64,000 nt of DNA from Chryseobacterium sp. E1 (GCA_019203745.1 CP078104.1:620001-684000), one strand, 5' to 3'. Shown: positions 29,432 through 39,224, numbered from the stretch's first letter. Numbers and translations are program-made. Notes: generated from the letters alone by a model not told the origin.

Positions 29432-29794
29432 TCAAAAAAACATAAATAAATCATTTTGGAAGATGCTGGAAACAATAATCGTTTCCGATACGGGTATAAT
29501 GCTTACACCTGCTCCCAGCTTTTGTTGTACCCAGGCATTGGTTTCCTTTGTTGGTTCCATTGGTCTTTTAGGATGGGAAACAATACCATACACAGATGAT
29601 GTAATCCCTGGATTGCAAATCTTACAAGGTTGAAGCCCGATTCTCAATGCTTCGTTTACAGAAAGGCCGGAAGAAACATTTTTCACCATTCTGCATGCTG
29701 AATCATGAAACTTTGAGCCTGAAGGTGTTCTGTAAACCGTCTGTCCTTTTAAATTGATGGCAAGACAAAGCAATATGGAAATCAGATATTTCAT
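29432..29794 (-). CDS. Secreted protein with Ada-like zinc-binding motif
   Basis: 120 residues: signal peptide (YLISILLCLAINLKGQ) then VYRTPSGSKFHDSACRMVKN and RIGLQPCKICNPG. The pattern Y-x-T-x-SG-x-x-x-H-x-x-x-C...L-x-P-C-x-x-C resembles the small zinc-binding module of Ada and of some secreted nucleases. The C-terminal 40 residues are not recognisable. ATG (29794-29792) overlaps the TGA of the ArsC-like gene upstream (ATGA), so translation is probably coupled. Role unknown. Confidence 0.65.
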   Translation of the reverse strand: MKYLISILLCLAINLKGQTVYRTPSGSKFHDSACRMVKNVSSGLSVNEALRIGLQPCKICNPGITSSVYGIVSHPKRPMEPTKETNAWVQQKLGAGVSIIPVSETIIVSSIFQNDLFMFF

Positions 29795-30146
29795 TCACTC
29801 ACTCCGAAGAATGTTTTTAAAGCTTCTATATTCTTCTTATCATTCCCTACAAAAATCTCTTTATCAGTGATAAAAACAGGTCTTTTCAAAAAGGTATAGT
29901 GATCCAGCAGCAATTCTTTGAAATCTTTTTCTCCTAAAGACTTTACATCCAGACCTCTCAATTTGATCTGAGTAGATTTCCTGCTGAACAAAGCATCATA
30001 CGACTTTGTCAGTTTATACATTTCTGCTAATTCTTCTTTGGTAATAGGTTCTTTTTTATATCTCGAAGTTCCCAGCCTGAAAGGTCAAACTGTGCTAAAA
30101 TTTTTCTGCAGGTATCACATGTGTTGAGATAAAATACTTTCTTCAT
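29791..30146 (-). CDS. ArsC/Spx-family thioredoxin-fold protein (one frame break)
   Basis: About 117 residues. From the ATG at 30146 the sequence begins KKVFYLNTCDTCRKILAQFD, with a CxxC at the N-terminus of the thioredoxin fold, then after one base near 30055 GWELRDIKKEPITKEELAEM, the ArsC family pattern. It continues KLTKSYDALFSRKSTQIKLR and ends with KRPVFITDKEIFVGND, the conserved cis-Pro segment. It may be an arsenate reductase-like or YffB-like reductase; no ars genes are near. Overlaps the next gene by four bases. Confidence 0.8.
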
Positions 30147-30268
30147 TGCAATGTCTAAATCTGTTATTTTGTTAAATTTCTCTTTCATTGAAAGTTTCGT
30201 CTTTCAAAAGTAGGATTTAATCTAAAACTTTGGAAATTATTAAATAACTTTATTCAAATTTTATAAAG

Positions 30269-30734
30269 ATGCAGAACAAGCCTATTACTTTTCAGTTTAT
30301 TTCAGAGCCTTCAGATGTTAATTACGGGGAAATGTACATGGGGAAGCGTCATGAAATGGATTGATCAGGCTGGATATGCCTGTGCTACAACCTGGAGCGG
30401 AAATTATTCCGTAACAGTCTATGTGGGAGGAATCCGCTTTTATGAGCCTATCAAGATCGGGGAAGTAGTCAAAGTAGATGCGCAGGTGATTTATACCGGA
30501 ACTTCAAGTATGCACATTGCGATCAATGTATTCTCAAGAAATCTGAAGCAGCCTACTTTTGATAAAAAGACCCACTGCATCATTGTATTCGTTGCTGTAG
30601 ATGAAAACGGTAAAAAGCTTCCGGTACCCAAATGGATCCCTGAAACGGAAGAGGAAAAGCAGCAGGAAATGTATGCCAAGCGCCTGATGGAGCTGAGAAC
30701 CCAGATTGAAGATGAGATGAAACCGTTTTTGTAA
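30269..30734 (+). CDS. Acyl-CoA thioesterase, hotdog family (one frame break)
   Basis: About 154 residues. Starts NKPITFQFISEPSDVNYGGN after repair near 30333; HGGSVMKWIDQAGYACATTW carries the catalytic Asp in the hotdog helix, as in YciA/BACH-type acyl-CoA hydrolases. VDAQVIYTGTSSMHIAINV is the central strand region. It ends in a charged helix (RTQIEDEMKPFL). It hydrolyses acyl-CoA in the cytosol; chain-length preference cannot be read from sequence. Stands alone. Confidence 0.85.
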
Positions 30735-30857
30735 GGTCCGGTTTTAGGAATGTGTGATCAGTAAATCTGACATTCAGAATTTAAGATCATTAAATTCATA
30801 ATCGGTTGTATAACAATTCGATATTGCTTAATTTAGCGTCAACCATTCTGATATAGT

Positions 30858-31695
30858 ATGAAAAATATTTTTACCATCACTGCACTGCTGATCATGGCAT
30901 TCGCCCAAGCCCAGACCCATCGGTTCATTTATCAGCTTCAATATAAGATGGATTCTACTGAAACCCATCATGAAAAACAGAATATGATTCTTGACATTAC
31001 CCCGAAAGAGGTTAAATTTTACGGTCAGGATCTGGCTATTACCGATTCTTTAAATAAAAAATTCGGGATGAATTCCAGCTATACGGATATGTCCGGACAG
31101 GTAGTGAAGAGAAAAATCAATTCCTTTGACAACGAAAATTTTATTAATATTAAACAGAGCTATTATTCTTTTAAAACAACAGACAAGATCAACTGGACCA
31201 TTTCTGAAGAAACCAAAAAGTAGAAAATTACACCCTACAGAAAGCCACCACAAAGTTTGGAGGCAGAAGCTGGACTGCATGGTTCTCCAAAGATATTCCT
31301 TTCAATGAAGGACCTTTTAAATTCAGGGGTTACCAGGTCTTATTTTTGAAATGTCGGATGCTAAAAGTAATTTTATATATACTCTTGTTAAAAGTCAGAA
31401 ACTTAAAGATGATTATTCTACACAAAATTTTGTAGAATCCAGTTTCGGAAATAAAGCTGTTCCAATTAATGAAAAACAGAAATATAAGCTGGCAATGGAG
31501 TTTTACAATGATCCTTTTGCGTTTGAGCGTAACAATTTCAGCAAGACCAATAATGACCTGAAGATTAACATCAACGGAACAGAGATCCGTACGGTGGATG
31601 AGCTGAATACACAGACTAAAAATATGCAGGAAGTCATCAGAAAATACAATAATCCTGTGGAGGTAAACAAGGCAATGCATTATCCTGTTTATTAA
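30858..31695 (+). CDS. GLPGLI-family secreted protein (two frame breaks)
   Basis: About 280 residues with a signal peptide (FTITALLIMAFAQAQT). The mature part starts HRFIYQLQYKMDS. The naming motif lies at KFRGLPGLIFEM, recovered near 31330; the first break is near 31222, within EETKKVENYTLQKAT. The ending MHYPVY is typical. The family is restricted to Bacteroidota; the function is unknown, though several members sit near TonB systems. None is adjacent here. Confidence 0.85.
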
Positions 31696-31758
31696 ATACA
31701 TACACAAAAAATATGATTTAAGTTTCGGCTAAAGCCATAGGAATTAAATATTATAGTT

Positions 31759-31778
31759 GAGCGGGCTAAAGCCCGCTC
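31759..31778. repeat. GAGCGGGC-TAAA-GCCCGCTC hairpin
   Basis: A perfect eight-base-pair stem in gene-free DNA, part of a longer stretch (31720-31790) reading GGCTAAAGCC then this hairpin. It lacks a T tail. Such 'GCTAAAGCC' elements look like an interspersed repeat, but only one copy is in this window. Confidence 0.5.
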
Positions 31779-31825
31779 CTATTGATGCTGACAGTCGATT
31801 GAATTAAAAGATATTTAACGGCAAT

Positions 31826-31859
31826 ATCTTTTATCTTTTATCTTTTATCTTTATCTTTG
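31826..31859 (+). repeat. ATCTTTT tandem array ending in a -7 box
   Basis: Three ATCTTTT units (31826-31846), two ATCTTT units (31847-31858) and a G. The last unit forms TATCTTTG (31852-31859), a -7 promoter box, 100 bases before the ClC gene. No -33 TTG was found at normal spacing. Confidence 0.65.
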
Positions 31860-31959
31860 CAGTATAAAAGGAAATGGTGTTCTTCCTTCCCCAAACCGCT
31901 TTACAAAAGCTGATGACGCCTGATAATAGATTATTAACAGATAACTAATCAGGATTATT

Positions 31960-33261
31960 ATGTCAAAAAATCAACGGACAATTGTTAAAAAGCAATTTTT
32001 AATACTCATTTTTTCTTCAGAAAATTTCCAGCCTTGCCTTATATTTTTAAATGGTTAGTGATCAGTAGTATTATTGGTGTTTTGGTGGGAACGGCTTCGG
32101 CAGGCTTTCTTGTTTCTCTGGAATGGGCTACTGATTTCAGGGAAAGTCATTTGTGGCTGATCGCACTCCTTCCGGCTGCAGGTTTTCTGATCGGACTTTT
32201 GTACTATCATTGGGGAAAAGAGGTTGAAGCAGGGAATAATCTTCTGATTGATAGCATTCACGACCCGAAAGCAATTATACCGTTCAAAATGGCTCCTTTC
32301 GTTTATATAGGAACAATCGTTACGCATTTTTTCGGTGGATCTGCAGGGCGTGAAGGAACAGCTCTTCAGATGGCAGGAGCTATTGCGGATCAGCCAGCAA
32401 ACCTTTTCAACTGGACAAAAATGAAAGAAGGACATTAATGATTGCAGCCATTGCGGCCGGCTTTGGCTCGGTATTCGGCACACCTCTTGCCGGAGCGGTT
32501 TTCGGACTTGAGGTTTTTCTGATCGGAAGAATCCGTTATAATGCTATCTTCCCGGCATTTGCTTCAGCAATACTGGCAGACCTGACTACTAATCTCTGGA
32601 ATGTAAAGCATACCCATTACCATATTGACTTTATACCCAAACTGGAATTTTTACCAGTCCTGTATAGTATTATCGCAGGTATTGTTTTTGGGATCTGTGC
32701 TGCAGGTTTCAGCAGGATCATTCATTGGATGGGGTCTTTTTTAAATCGAAAATTAAATATCCTCCACTTCGTCCTGTAGTGGGAGGAATCATAATAGCGC
32801 TTGCCGTTTTTGCAATGGGTACAACTCGCTATATAGGATTGGGGTTCCCGTTATCTTAGAATCTTTTGAGAAGCAGCTTCCGTTGTATGATTTTGCTTTA
32901 AAAATGGTTTTTACCATTGTTACCCTTTCAGCAGGATTCAAAGGAGGGAAGTTACGCTCTGTTTTTCATTGGCGCCACGCTGGGCAGCGCTTTATCTCTG
33001 TTTATTCCGTTACCTTTCGGATTATTGGCAGGGATGGGTTTTGTTGCGGTATTTGCCGGTGCAACAAATACTCCTCTCGCCTGTATGCTCATGGGAATTG
33101 AGCTGTTTGGTTCCGAATGCGGAGTCTATATAGCCATTGCCTGTGTGGTATCTTATCTTCTTTCCGGCCACAACAGCATTTATACCCGGCAAAAGATCGG
33201 GGAAGCGAAGAACCGGAGATATGAAAGCCAACAGGAGAAATCGATTTCGGAATTTTTATAA
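31960..33261 (+). CDS. ClC-type chloride channel/antiporter (about four frame breaks)
   Basis: Inner-membrane anion transporter of about 433 residues with around ten hydrophobic helices. Signature stretches: [20 protein letters not shown] (the ClC GREGP-like filter, with T in place of P), [20 protein letters not shown], and [18 protein letters not shown] text that in the correct frame becomes [19 protein letters not shown]. Breaks lie near 32018, 32430, 32735-32860 and 32950. The glutamate of GREGT is the gating residue in the family, so H+/Cl- exchange is likely. No CBS domains. Start ATG at 31960 is tentative because the first frame is short. Confidence 0.85.
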
Positions 33262-33273
33262 TGCCGCTGTGAT

Positions 33274-33328
33274 TACCACCCCGTCAAAAATTCTTTGAAT
33301 TTTTGCCACCCCTCCGGAGGATGGGAAT
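33274..33328 (+). repeat. 55-base interspersed palindromic repeat, copy 2
   Basis: Nearly identical to 22836-22890, with GAGGATGGGAAT in place of GAGGAGGGGAAT. It begins 13 bases after the ClC gene's stop. Confidence 0.85.
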
Positions 33329-33472
33329 TGTTGTACTTTGGAAAAGTTATCATCAATAGAATAAATTGTATGACTTATCATTAATTTCAACACTAATAAT
33401 CCCCTTTTCCCACCACACATCCTATTTACTCCCCTGCCTTAAACTCCCAACTATAATTCGTACTTTTACGCT

Positions 33473-34348
33473 ATGTTTGATTACCGATTAAAAGTTTTCC
33501 ATACGGTGGCATCCAGGCTTAGCTTTACAAAAGCATCCGAGGAGCTTCATATTTCCCAGCCTGCTGTCACAAAGCATATCAAAGAGATTGAAATTCAGGT
33601 AGGATCTAAATTATTTGACCGCAAAGGTACTTCTATCCAGCTTACCCGGAGTGGAAAGATTCTTTATGAATATGCTGAAAAGATCAGAAATATCTATCGT
33701 GACCTGGAGTTTGAAATCGGCCAGATCAACCAACAGCACAAGGGAAAACTGATTATCGGAGCAAGTACTACTGTTGCCCAGTATATTTTACCGGAAATTT
33801 TAGCCAAATTCAACAGCTATTATAAAGATATCAAAATTGAGCTTCTTACAGGGAACACTGAGACGGTTTCAGCTCTTTTAAAGGAAGAGAAAGTAGACCT
33901 GGGAATTATTGAGGGCGAATCCCAGTCTTCTTATTTTGATTATAAAACATTTAAGGCAGATGAAATTGTATTGGCGGCAAAGTCAGATCATTCGCTGGCC
34001 CATAAAACTTTACAACTAAAAGATATGTATGACCTTGATCTGATCTTCCGTGAACCGGGTTCCGGAACTCTTGAGTTTATACAAAACCGTTTAAAGGAGA
34101 AAGGAATCAACACCAACGAACTGAATACTGTCATGCAGCTGGGAAGCAGTGAAAGTATCAAAAACTACCTTCTTCATTCTGATGCAATGGCTTTTCTTTC
34201 CATCAACACTATTGTCAGTGAATTAAAAAATAACAGTCTGGCCATTGTTGACATTAAAAACTTCAGCATTGAAAGGGATTTTCATTTTATTCTTCCTAAA
34301 GGGGAACAGTCTGAACTGATCAGCCTTTTCCTGAGATTTACAGAATGA
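33473..34348 (+). CDS. LysR-family transcriptional regulator
   Basis: 291 residues, intact. The N-terminal winged helix (FTKASEELHISQPAVTKHIK, residues about 19-38) is followed by a substrate-binding domain starting KGKLIIGASTTVAQYILPEI, similar to CysB/CbbR-type regulators. VFREPGSG-like DLIFREPGSGTLEF is the usual effector-pocket loop. It is followed after about 120 bases by a YeiH-type permease on the same strand, the pairing known from E. coli yeiE-yeiH, so it probably controls that gene in response to a sulfur or other anion signal; this is inferred. Confidence 0.92.
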   Translation: MFDYRLKVFHTVASRLSFTKASEELHISQPAVTKHIKEIEIQVGSKLFDRKGTSIQLTRSGKILYEYAEKIRNIYRDLEFEIGQINQQHKGKLIIGASTTVAQYILPEILAKFNSYYKDIKIELLTGNTETVSALLKEEKVDLGIIEGESQSSYFDYKTFKADEIVLAAKSDHSLAHKTLQLKDMYDLDLIFREPGSGTLEFIQNRLKEKGINTNELNTVMQLGSSESIKNYLLHSDAMAFLSINTIVSELKNNSLAIVDIKNFSIERDFHFILPKGEQSELISLFLRFTE

Positions 34349-34466
34349 GTTCCAGGCAGTAAGCAGTAAGTAAAGATATAACTTATAGTTATCTTATATA
34401 ACAAAATACGATCTATTTTGTAATACTATATTCGGACCTTTGGTGCAGATTTTAAAAGTTCGCATT

Positions 34467-35399
34467 ATGAAAGATTTCATTCAGAATGAAATGGCCCGGA
34501 AAATAATTTTTATAGTATTGGCGGTTTTATGTTTAACTCCATTTATATCTTCTCCCATAGCCCTTGCATTAGGTTTTGCGTTGGCGGTTTTTATCGGAAA
34601 TCCTTTTGAAAGGCACCTGCATAAATATATCCATCTGCTGCTTCAGATTTCTATTGTCGGGTTAGGATTCGGATTAAAGTTAGATGAGGCTCTTCACGCC
34701 GGAAAAACGGGATTGATGCTTACTGTTGTTAGTATTGTAACCGTAATGGTTCTCGGTTATTTTTAGGGAAGATATTCAAACTGGAGAGACCGCTGTCTTA
34801 TCTTCTCTCTGCAGGAACGGCTATTTGTGGCGGAAGTGCCATTGCTGCGGTATCTCCTATCATTAAGCCCAATACAAAGCAGATATCTCTGGCATTGGCA
34901 ATTGTGTTTACTTTAAATTCCATTGCTTTATTCATTTATCCAGCTATCGGGCACCTGCTGAATCTTTCACAGGAACAGTTTGGGTTGTGGTGTGCTGTGG
35001 GAATTCATGACACCAGTTCTGTAGTGGGGCTGCCGGCAAATACGGCGATGAAGCTCTGAAAGTTGCCACCACGGTAAAACTTGCCCGTGCTTTATGGATC
35101 ATCCCGGTATCACTGATTACCATGTTTATTTTTAAAAGTAAGGATTCGAAGATCAAAATCCCTGGTTTATCGGTTATTTTATCATTGCAATTTTGCTAAA
35201 CACTTATTTCCCTGTCCTTGACCGTTTCAGCAGTTCGATCACTGTTCTGGCAAAATCCGGATTGAATCTTACTTTATTTTTCATTGGCTCTACCCTGTCC
35301 ATTCAGACCTTGAAAACAATAGGTACTAAGCCTCTACTGACGGCGATACTCCTTTGGGTAACCATCAGTGTCGGAAGTCTCCTTTACATTATCCGCTAA
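34467..35399 (+). CDS. YeiH/UPF0324 putative sulfate-export family membrane protein (three frame breaks)
   Basis: About 311 residues with ten or so hydrophobic segments. Family stretches: [60 protein letters not shown] and [12 protein letters not shown]. The breaks are near 34766, 35030 and 35160. The start at 34467 ([14 protein letters not shown]) is preferred over an upstream TTG. Members are predicted to move sulfate or a related anion; biochemical proof is scant. Control by the adjacent LysR gene is likely. Confidence 0.85.
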
Positions 35400-35402
35400 A
35401 AG

Positions 35403-35435
35403 CAGCAGCACCTCTTGAAATCAAAAGGGTGCTGC
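35403..35435 (-). terminator. Hairpin after peptide A
   Basis: GCAGCACC and GGTGCTGC form the core of a stem of about 12 base pairs. On the minus strand the exit is TGCTTTTAGC, a weak T tail. It lies between the convergent YeiH and peptide A genes. Confidence 0.6.
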
Positions 35436-35477
35436 CTATTAAATGTGGAAATGTTTATTTCATAGTGAAGTAATAGT

Positions 35478-35678
35478 TTATACAGCTGCTTCACCACAAG
35501 TGTATACCTGCGGGCAAGCTATATATTCAATACAATATTTAGGTCCTGTTACAGCTCCTGAGCAGCTGCATCCGCAAAGGGACAGATCTATTTCAATATT
35601 TGCCCAGCTGTCAAGACCTCCGGTGATATTTTTAAGCTCTTCCTTTCTTAGTTTTTTAGCATTTTTCATAATGTTCAC
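35478..35678 (-). CDS. Bacteriocin-like leader peptide A, cysteine-rich core
   Basis: 66 residues. Leader NAKKLRKEELKNITGG with a double glycine at residues 20-21. Core: DLSLCGCSCSGAVTGP then KYCIEYIACPQVYTCG, with six cysteines. It is a clear paralogue of peptide B at 36058-36225: DLSLCGCSC-x-GAVTGP-x-YCI-x-Y is shared, while the linker after GG differs. A second ATG three codons in (MKNAKKL) is an alternative start. The upstream flanks of both genes share ATTGTTTAAC-YAAAA. No modification or C39 transporter gene is in the window; an MFS transporter is upstream of peptide B. Function unknown. Confidence 0.78.
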   Translation of the reverse strand: MNIMKNAKKLRKEELKNITGGLDSWANIEIDLSLCGCSCSGAVTGPKYCIEYIACPQVYTCGEAAV

Positions 35679-35992
35679 GTGAATTAGTTTTGGTTAAACA
35701 ATATAGTTTTAGTTACTTCCCAAAGTTAAACAAATATTAAATATACGCAACAAAATTCAATACAAATTTTAATAATATATTGATTTTAACCTTATTAATC
35801 TATTCGAAATCCGAAATCAATTATTTTTATTTATTAAACAAATTTAAAATCCTCCTATAATCCAAGGTGCTTTTTATGGGTTTCGGATAGGATGAGAGTG
35901 AAAGGCAGGAAGCTTTAAGAAGGAGATTGAAAGTTACTATTGAGCAAACTAATTCTGATAGTTTTTAACCAAACTTCAATACCTTTCTTTCT
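35679..35992. other. Gene-free DNA between the two peptide genes
   Basis: AT-rich. It holds the upstream region of peptide A and a less AT-rich patch at 35860-35945. I found no convincing reading frame on either strand. Confidence 0.5.
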
Positions 35993-36022
35993 AAAAAAAC
36001 CTCCCGGTTTCCCAAAAGGTTG
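35993..36022 (-). terminator. Terminator of peptide B
   Basis: On the minus strand AACCTTTT pairs with GGGAGGTT (several G-U pairs), followed by a run of seven T residues. It begins 36 bases past the peptide B stop. Confidence 0.7.
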
Positions 36023-36057
36023 ATATTAATAAGATTATTTTACGATTAGCAGGTCAT

Positions 36058-36225
36058 TACCTGAAGACATCTTTTATAGTTTATACAATATGAAGGACCT
36101 GTTACGGCTCCTGTACAGCTGCACCCACAAAGAGACAGATCCGGGGTACCGCTTATTCCCCCTACAATATTTTTAAGGTTATCTCTTTCAAGTTTTTTTG
36201 CATTTTTAAAAATTTTCTGTGACAT
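36058..36225 (-). CDS. Bacteriocin-like leader peptide B, cysteine-rich core
   Basis: 55 residues from ATG 36225 to TAA 36058. Leader MSQKIFKNAKKLERDNLKNI then VGG, double glycine at residues 22-23. Core: GTPDLSLCGCSCTGAVTG then PSYCINYKRCLQ, five cysteines. It aligns with peptide A over FKNAKKL, LKNI-x-GG and the DLSLCGCSC block, but stops ten residues earlier and lacks the CPQVYTCGEAAV end. It is preceded by an MFS transporter gene (80 bases) on the same strand and followed by its own terminator. The conserved core with a variable linker suggests a secreted or modified peptide. Confidence 0.75.
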
Positions 36226-36305
36226 GATGATTTGATTTTTAGTTAAACAATTTAATTAGTTAGCTTATTTTCATATCATTAGAACGTAATTAATTCATAA
36301 TTATT

Positions 36306-37545
36306 TTATTCGGTAAACTCAAGATCCCTGTCGTGAGTTTCTGAAATGGTAAGTGATGAATAAAAGGCAAGCCCGAAAACTACTACTCCTACAATAGCTG
36401 CGCTTTCAACAACAGAAAAGCTCCCTTTGAAAAAATCAAAAGCAAGAATCATGACAGGCACCAGTCCTCTGACCATATTCGGAACGGTTGTTGTTGCCGT
36501 ATTTCTGATATTGGTTCCAAACTGTTCCGCAGCCAAGGTAACAAACATAGCCCAGTAACCTGTACCAAAGCCCAGCCATACACAAAACAGATAATATTTG
36601 GTCTCGGTATTGGTATTACCGAACAACATGACTGCCACCCCAATTAACGTAAAAATCAGCATGTAGAAAATGGCCATTTTACGGGATTTTAAGGCATGGG
36701 AAATAAAACCGCTCAGCAGGTCACCGACAGAAATCCCCACATAGGCCCACATAATTGCTTTTCCGGGATTGATATCCGTGATGCCCAGTTCAGGAGCAAA
36801 TTGGTTCGCTAAAACAGCCAGAATGCCTATACAATACCAGGTGGGTAATCCTACTGCTATACATTTTAAATATCTTACCAGCCTGTCTTTATTGGTAAAA
36901 AAGGACAGAAAGTTTCCTTTTGATACATTTTTATGTTCCAGATTTTTATAAATCCCGGATTCCGAAACACTTACCCTGAGCACTAACAGCAGAATTCCCA
37001 TCACACCGCCGATAATATAGGAGATATTCCATCCGCCGGCTAATTCTACCGTCAGTTGGGCCACAACAGCTCCCATTAACCCAAAGCCTGCTACCACCGA
37101 GGTTCCAATGGCCCGTAAACTCTTCGGGAGGCTTTCAGAAACCAGTGTAATTCCTGCTCCAAGCTCTCCTGCCAGCCCAATGCCTGCAATAAACCTTAAA
37201 CCCGCATATTGATACACCAAATGCTCTTTCGGAAAATAGGGAAGAAAACCACATGCAATATTAGCTAACGAATATACCAGTATAGACCCGAAAAGTACGG
37301 AAAGTCTTCCTTTTTATCGCCAAAAATACCCCAGAATACTCCTCCGATAAGGAGCCCCATCATCTGACAGTTCAGAATAAAGGTTCCGTCTGCGTCCGGT
37401 TGAGCCCAAGTGCTTTTAAACTTGGTATTCTGACGATCCCGAATAAAAGGAGATCATAGATGTCAACAAAATAGCCTAAGGCAGAAATAATAACGGGAAT
37501 AGAAAAAATGTACTTCAGTTTTGAAGACAGGGACAGTTCTTGCAT
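36306..37545 (-). CDS. MFS transporter, metabolite:H+ symporter-like (one or more frame breaks)
   Basis: Inner-membrane transporter of about 413 residues with 12 predicted helices. N-terminal FSIPVIISALGYFVDIYDLL has the D-x-x-D-like first helix of the AAHS/sugar-porter group; the loop GVFWGIFGDKKGRLSVL (after repair near 37380-37310) is the MFS signature G-x-x-x-D-x-x-G-R. GLRFIAGIGLAGELGAGITL is helix 4 with the conserved R-x-x-x-G-x-G. The substrate is unknown: probably an organic acid or sugar. The start ATG at 37545 is used because the ATG at 37578 lies inside the rny terminator. Confidence 0.8.
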
Positions 37546-37559
37546 TTTTAAGTTTTGAT

Positions 37560-37595
37560 AAAAAAAAAAACCTTTCAATTTCTTGAAAGGTTTTT
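37560..37595 (-). terminator. Terminator of rny
   Basis: AAAAACCTTTC (37566-37576) and GAAAGGTTTTT (37585-37595) form a perfect stem with a run of T residues on the minus strand. It decides the downstream MFS start. Confidence 0.9.
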
Positions 37596-37617
37596 ATTAA
37601 ATATCTTTTTCTGATTA

Positions 37618-39181
37618 TTATCTGGCAATATTGACAGCTCTTGTTTCTCTAATTACCGTTACTTTTACCTGTCCCGGATATGTCAGTTCATTCTGGATCT
37701 TTTCAGAAATGTCGTAAGATAACTGAGACGCTACTTCATCATTTACTTTTCCGCTCTCTACCATTACTCTCAGTTCTCTACCTGCCTGGATTGCATAAGC
37801 GCTGGACACACCGTCGAAGCTTAATGCAGCAGATTCAAGATCTTTCAGTCTCTGGATATAAGATTCCAATACCTGTCTTCTTGCTCCCGGTCTTGCTCCT
37901 GAAATGGCATCGGCTACCTGAATGATCGGAGACAATAAAGACTTCATTTCAATTTCGTCGTGGTGAGCTCCAATAGCATTTACTACTTCAGGGTTTTCAC
38001 CGTATTTCTCAGCCCACTGCATACCTAAAAGGGCGTGTGGCAATTCTGATTCCTGCTCAGGAACTTTACCGATATCGTGTAAAAGTCCTGCTCTTTTGGC
38101 TAGTTTTACATTCAGACCTAATTCAGCAGCCATCGTTGCAGCAATATTGGCAACTTCTCTTGAGTGCTGTAGTAAGTTTTGTCCGTAAGAAGAACGGTAT
38201 TTCATTCTACCAACAATCTTGATCAGCTCAGGGTGTAATCCGTGGATTCCTAAATCAATGATCGTTCTCTTTCCTACTTCAATGATTTCTTCTTCGATTT
38301 GTTTTCTGGTTTTCTCAACCACTTCTTCAATTCTTGCCGGGTGAATTCTACCATCCGTTACCAGTCTGTGAAGGGATAATCTTGCAATTTCTCTTCTTAC
38401 AGGGTCAAAACATGAAAGAAGAATTGCTTCCGGAGTATCATCAACAATGATCTCTACTCCTGTTACGGCTTCTAAAGCACGGATATTTCTACCCTCTCTA
38501 CCAATGATTCTACCTTTTACTTCATCAGATTCAATATTGAAAACAGATACTGAGTTTTCGATAGCCTGCTCGGTTCCGATTCTCTGGATCGTTTGGATAA
38601 CGATTTTTCTTGCTTCATTCTTAGCGTTCATCTGAGCTTCTTCCATGATGCTCTGAACGTGTGCCTGGGCTCTTGTTTTAGCTTCAGCTCTCATTGTTTC
38701 TACCAATTCAGCCTTAGCTTCGTCAGCAGTATAATTTGAGATTTTCTCAAGAATTTCAACTTTTTGGCAGTTGCCGTATCCAGCTCCTGCTGTTTCTTTT
38801 CCAGAATTTCATTCTTTTTAGAATAGTCTGCAATCTGCTTATCCAGATCTTTTTCCAACTTTCCTATCTTGCTAAGCTCGTCATTCAGCTTATGTTCCTT
38901 GTCTTTAGTTCTTTTCTCAACCTCCTGCATTTTCTTTTCACGGGACTGGATGTCTGCATCATGCTGCGATTTCAGTTCCAGGAATTTTTCTTTAGCCTGA
39001 AGGTTCTTTTCTTTCTTTATGGATTCAGCCTGTACGTTAGCTTTTTCTATAAGGTTTTCGGCATTTTTCTTGGCATCATCTATGATGAATTTTGCTTTAG
39101 TATTCAGAGAGCTTCTGAAAAAAACATTCCCACTGCGGCCCCGATTACCAAACAAACAACACCTACTATAACTTCTATCAT
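37618..39181 (-). CDS. rny: Ribonuclease Y (two frame breaks)
   Basis: Membrane-anchored endoribonuclease that starts mRNA decay, about 521 residues. N-terminal anchor [19 protein letters not shown], a long coiled coil (about residues 25-180), the KH domain [20 protein letters not shown], and the HD domain with [12 protein letters not shown]. The C-terminus ends [19 protein letters not shown] as in most orthologues. Frame breaks lie near 39118 (A/T run after MFF) and near 38760 (between ATAKK and [11 protein letters not shown]). A 6S-like RNA and zapA lie just upstream on the same strand. Confidence 0.93.
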
Positions 39182-39224
39182 AATGTATATTGAGTTTTAA
39201 TTGTATTCATATCCTTGTTAAAAT

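Noticed and set aside
37546..37578. Upstream ATG for the MFS transporter
   Set aside because: It falls inside the rny terminator hairpin and would add a short FFFY-type stretch without counterpart.
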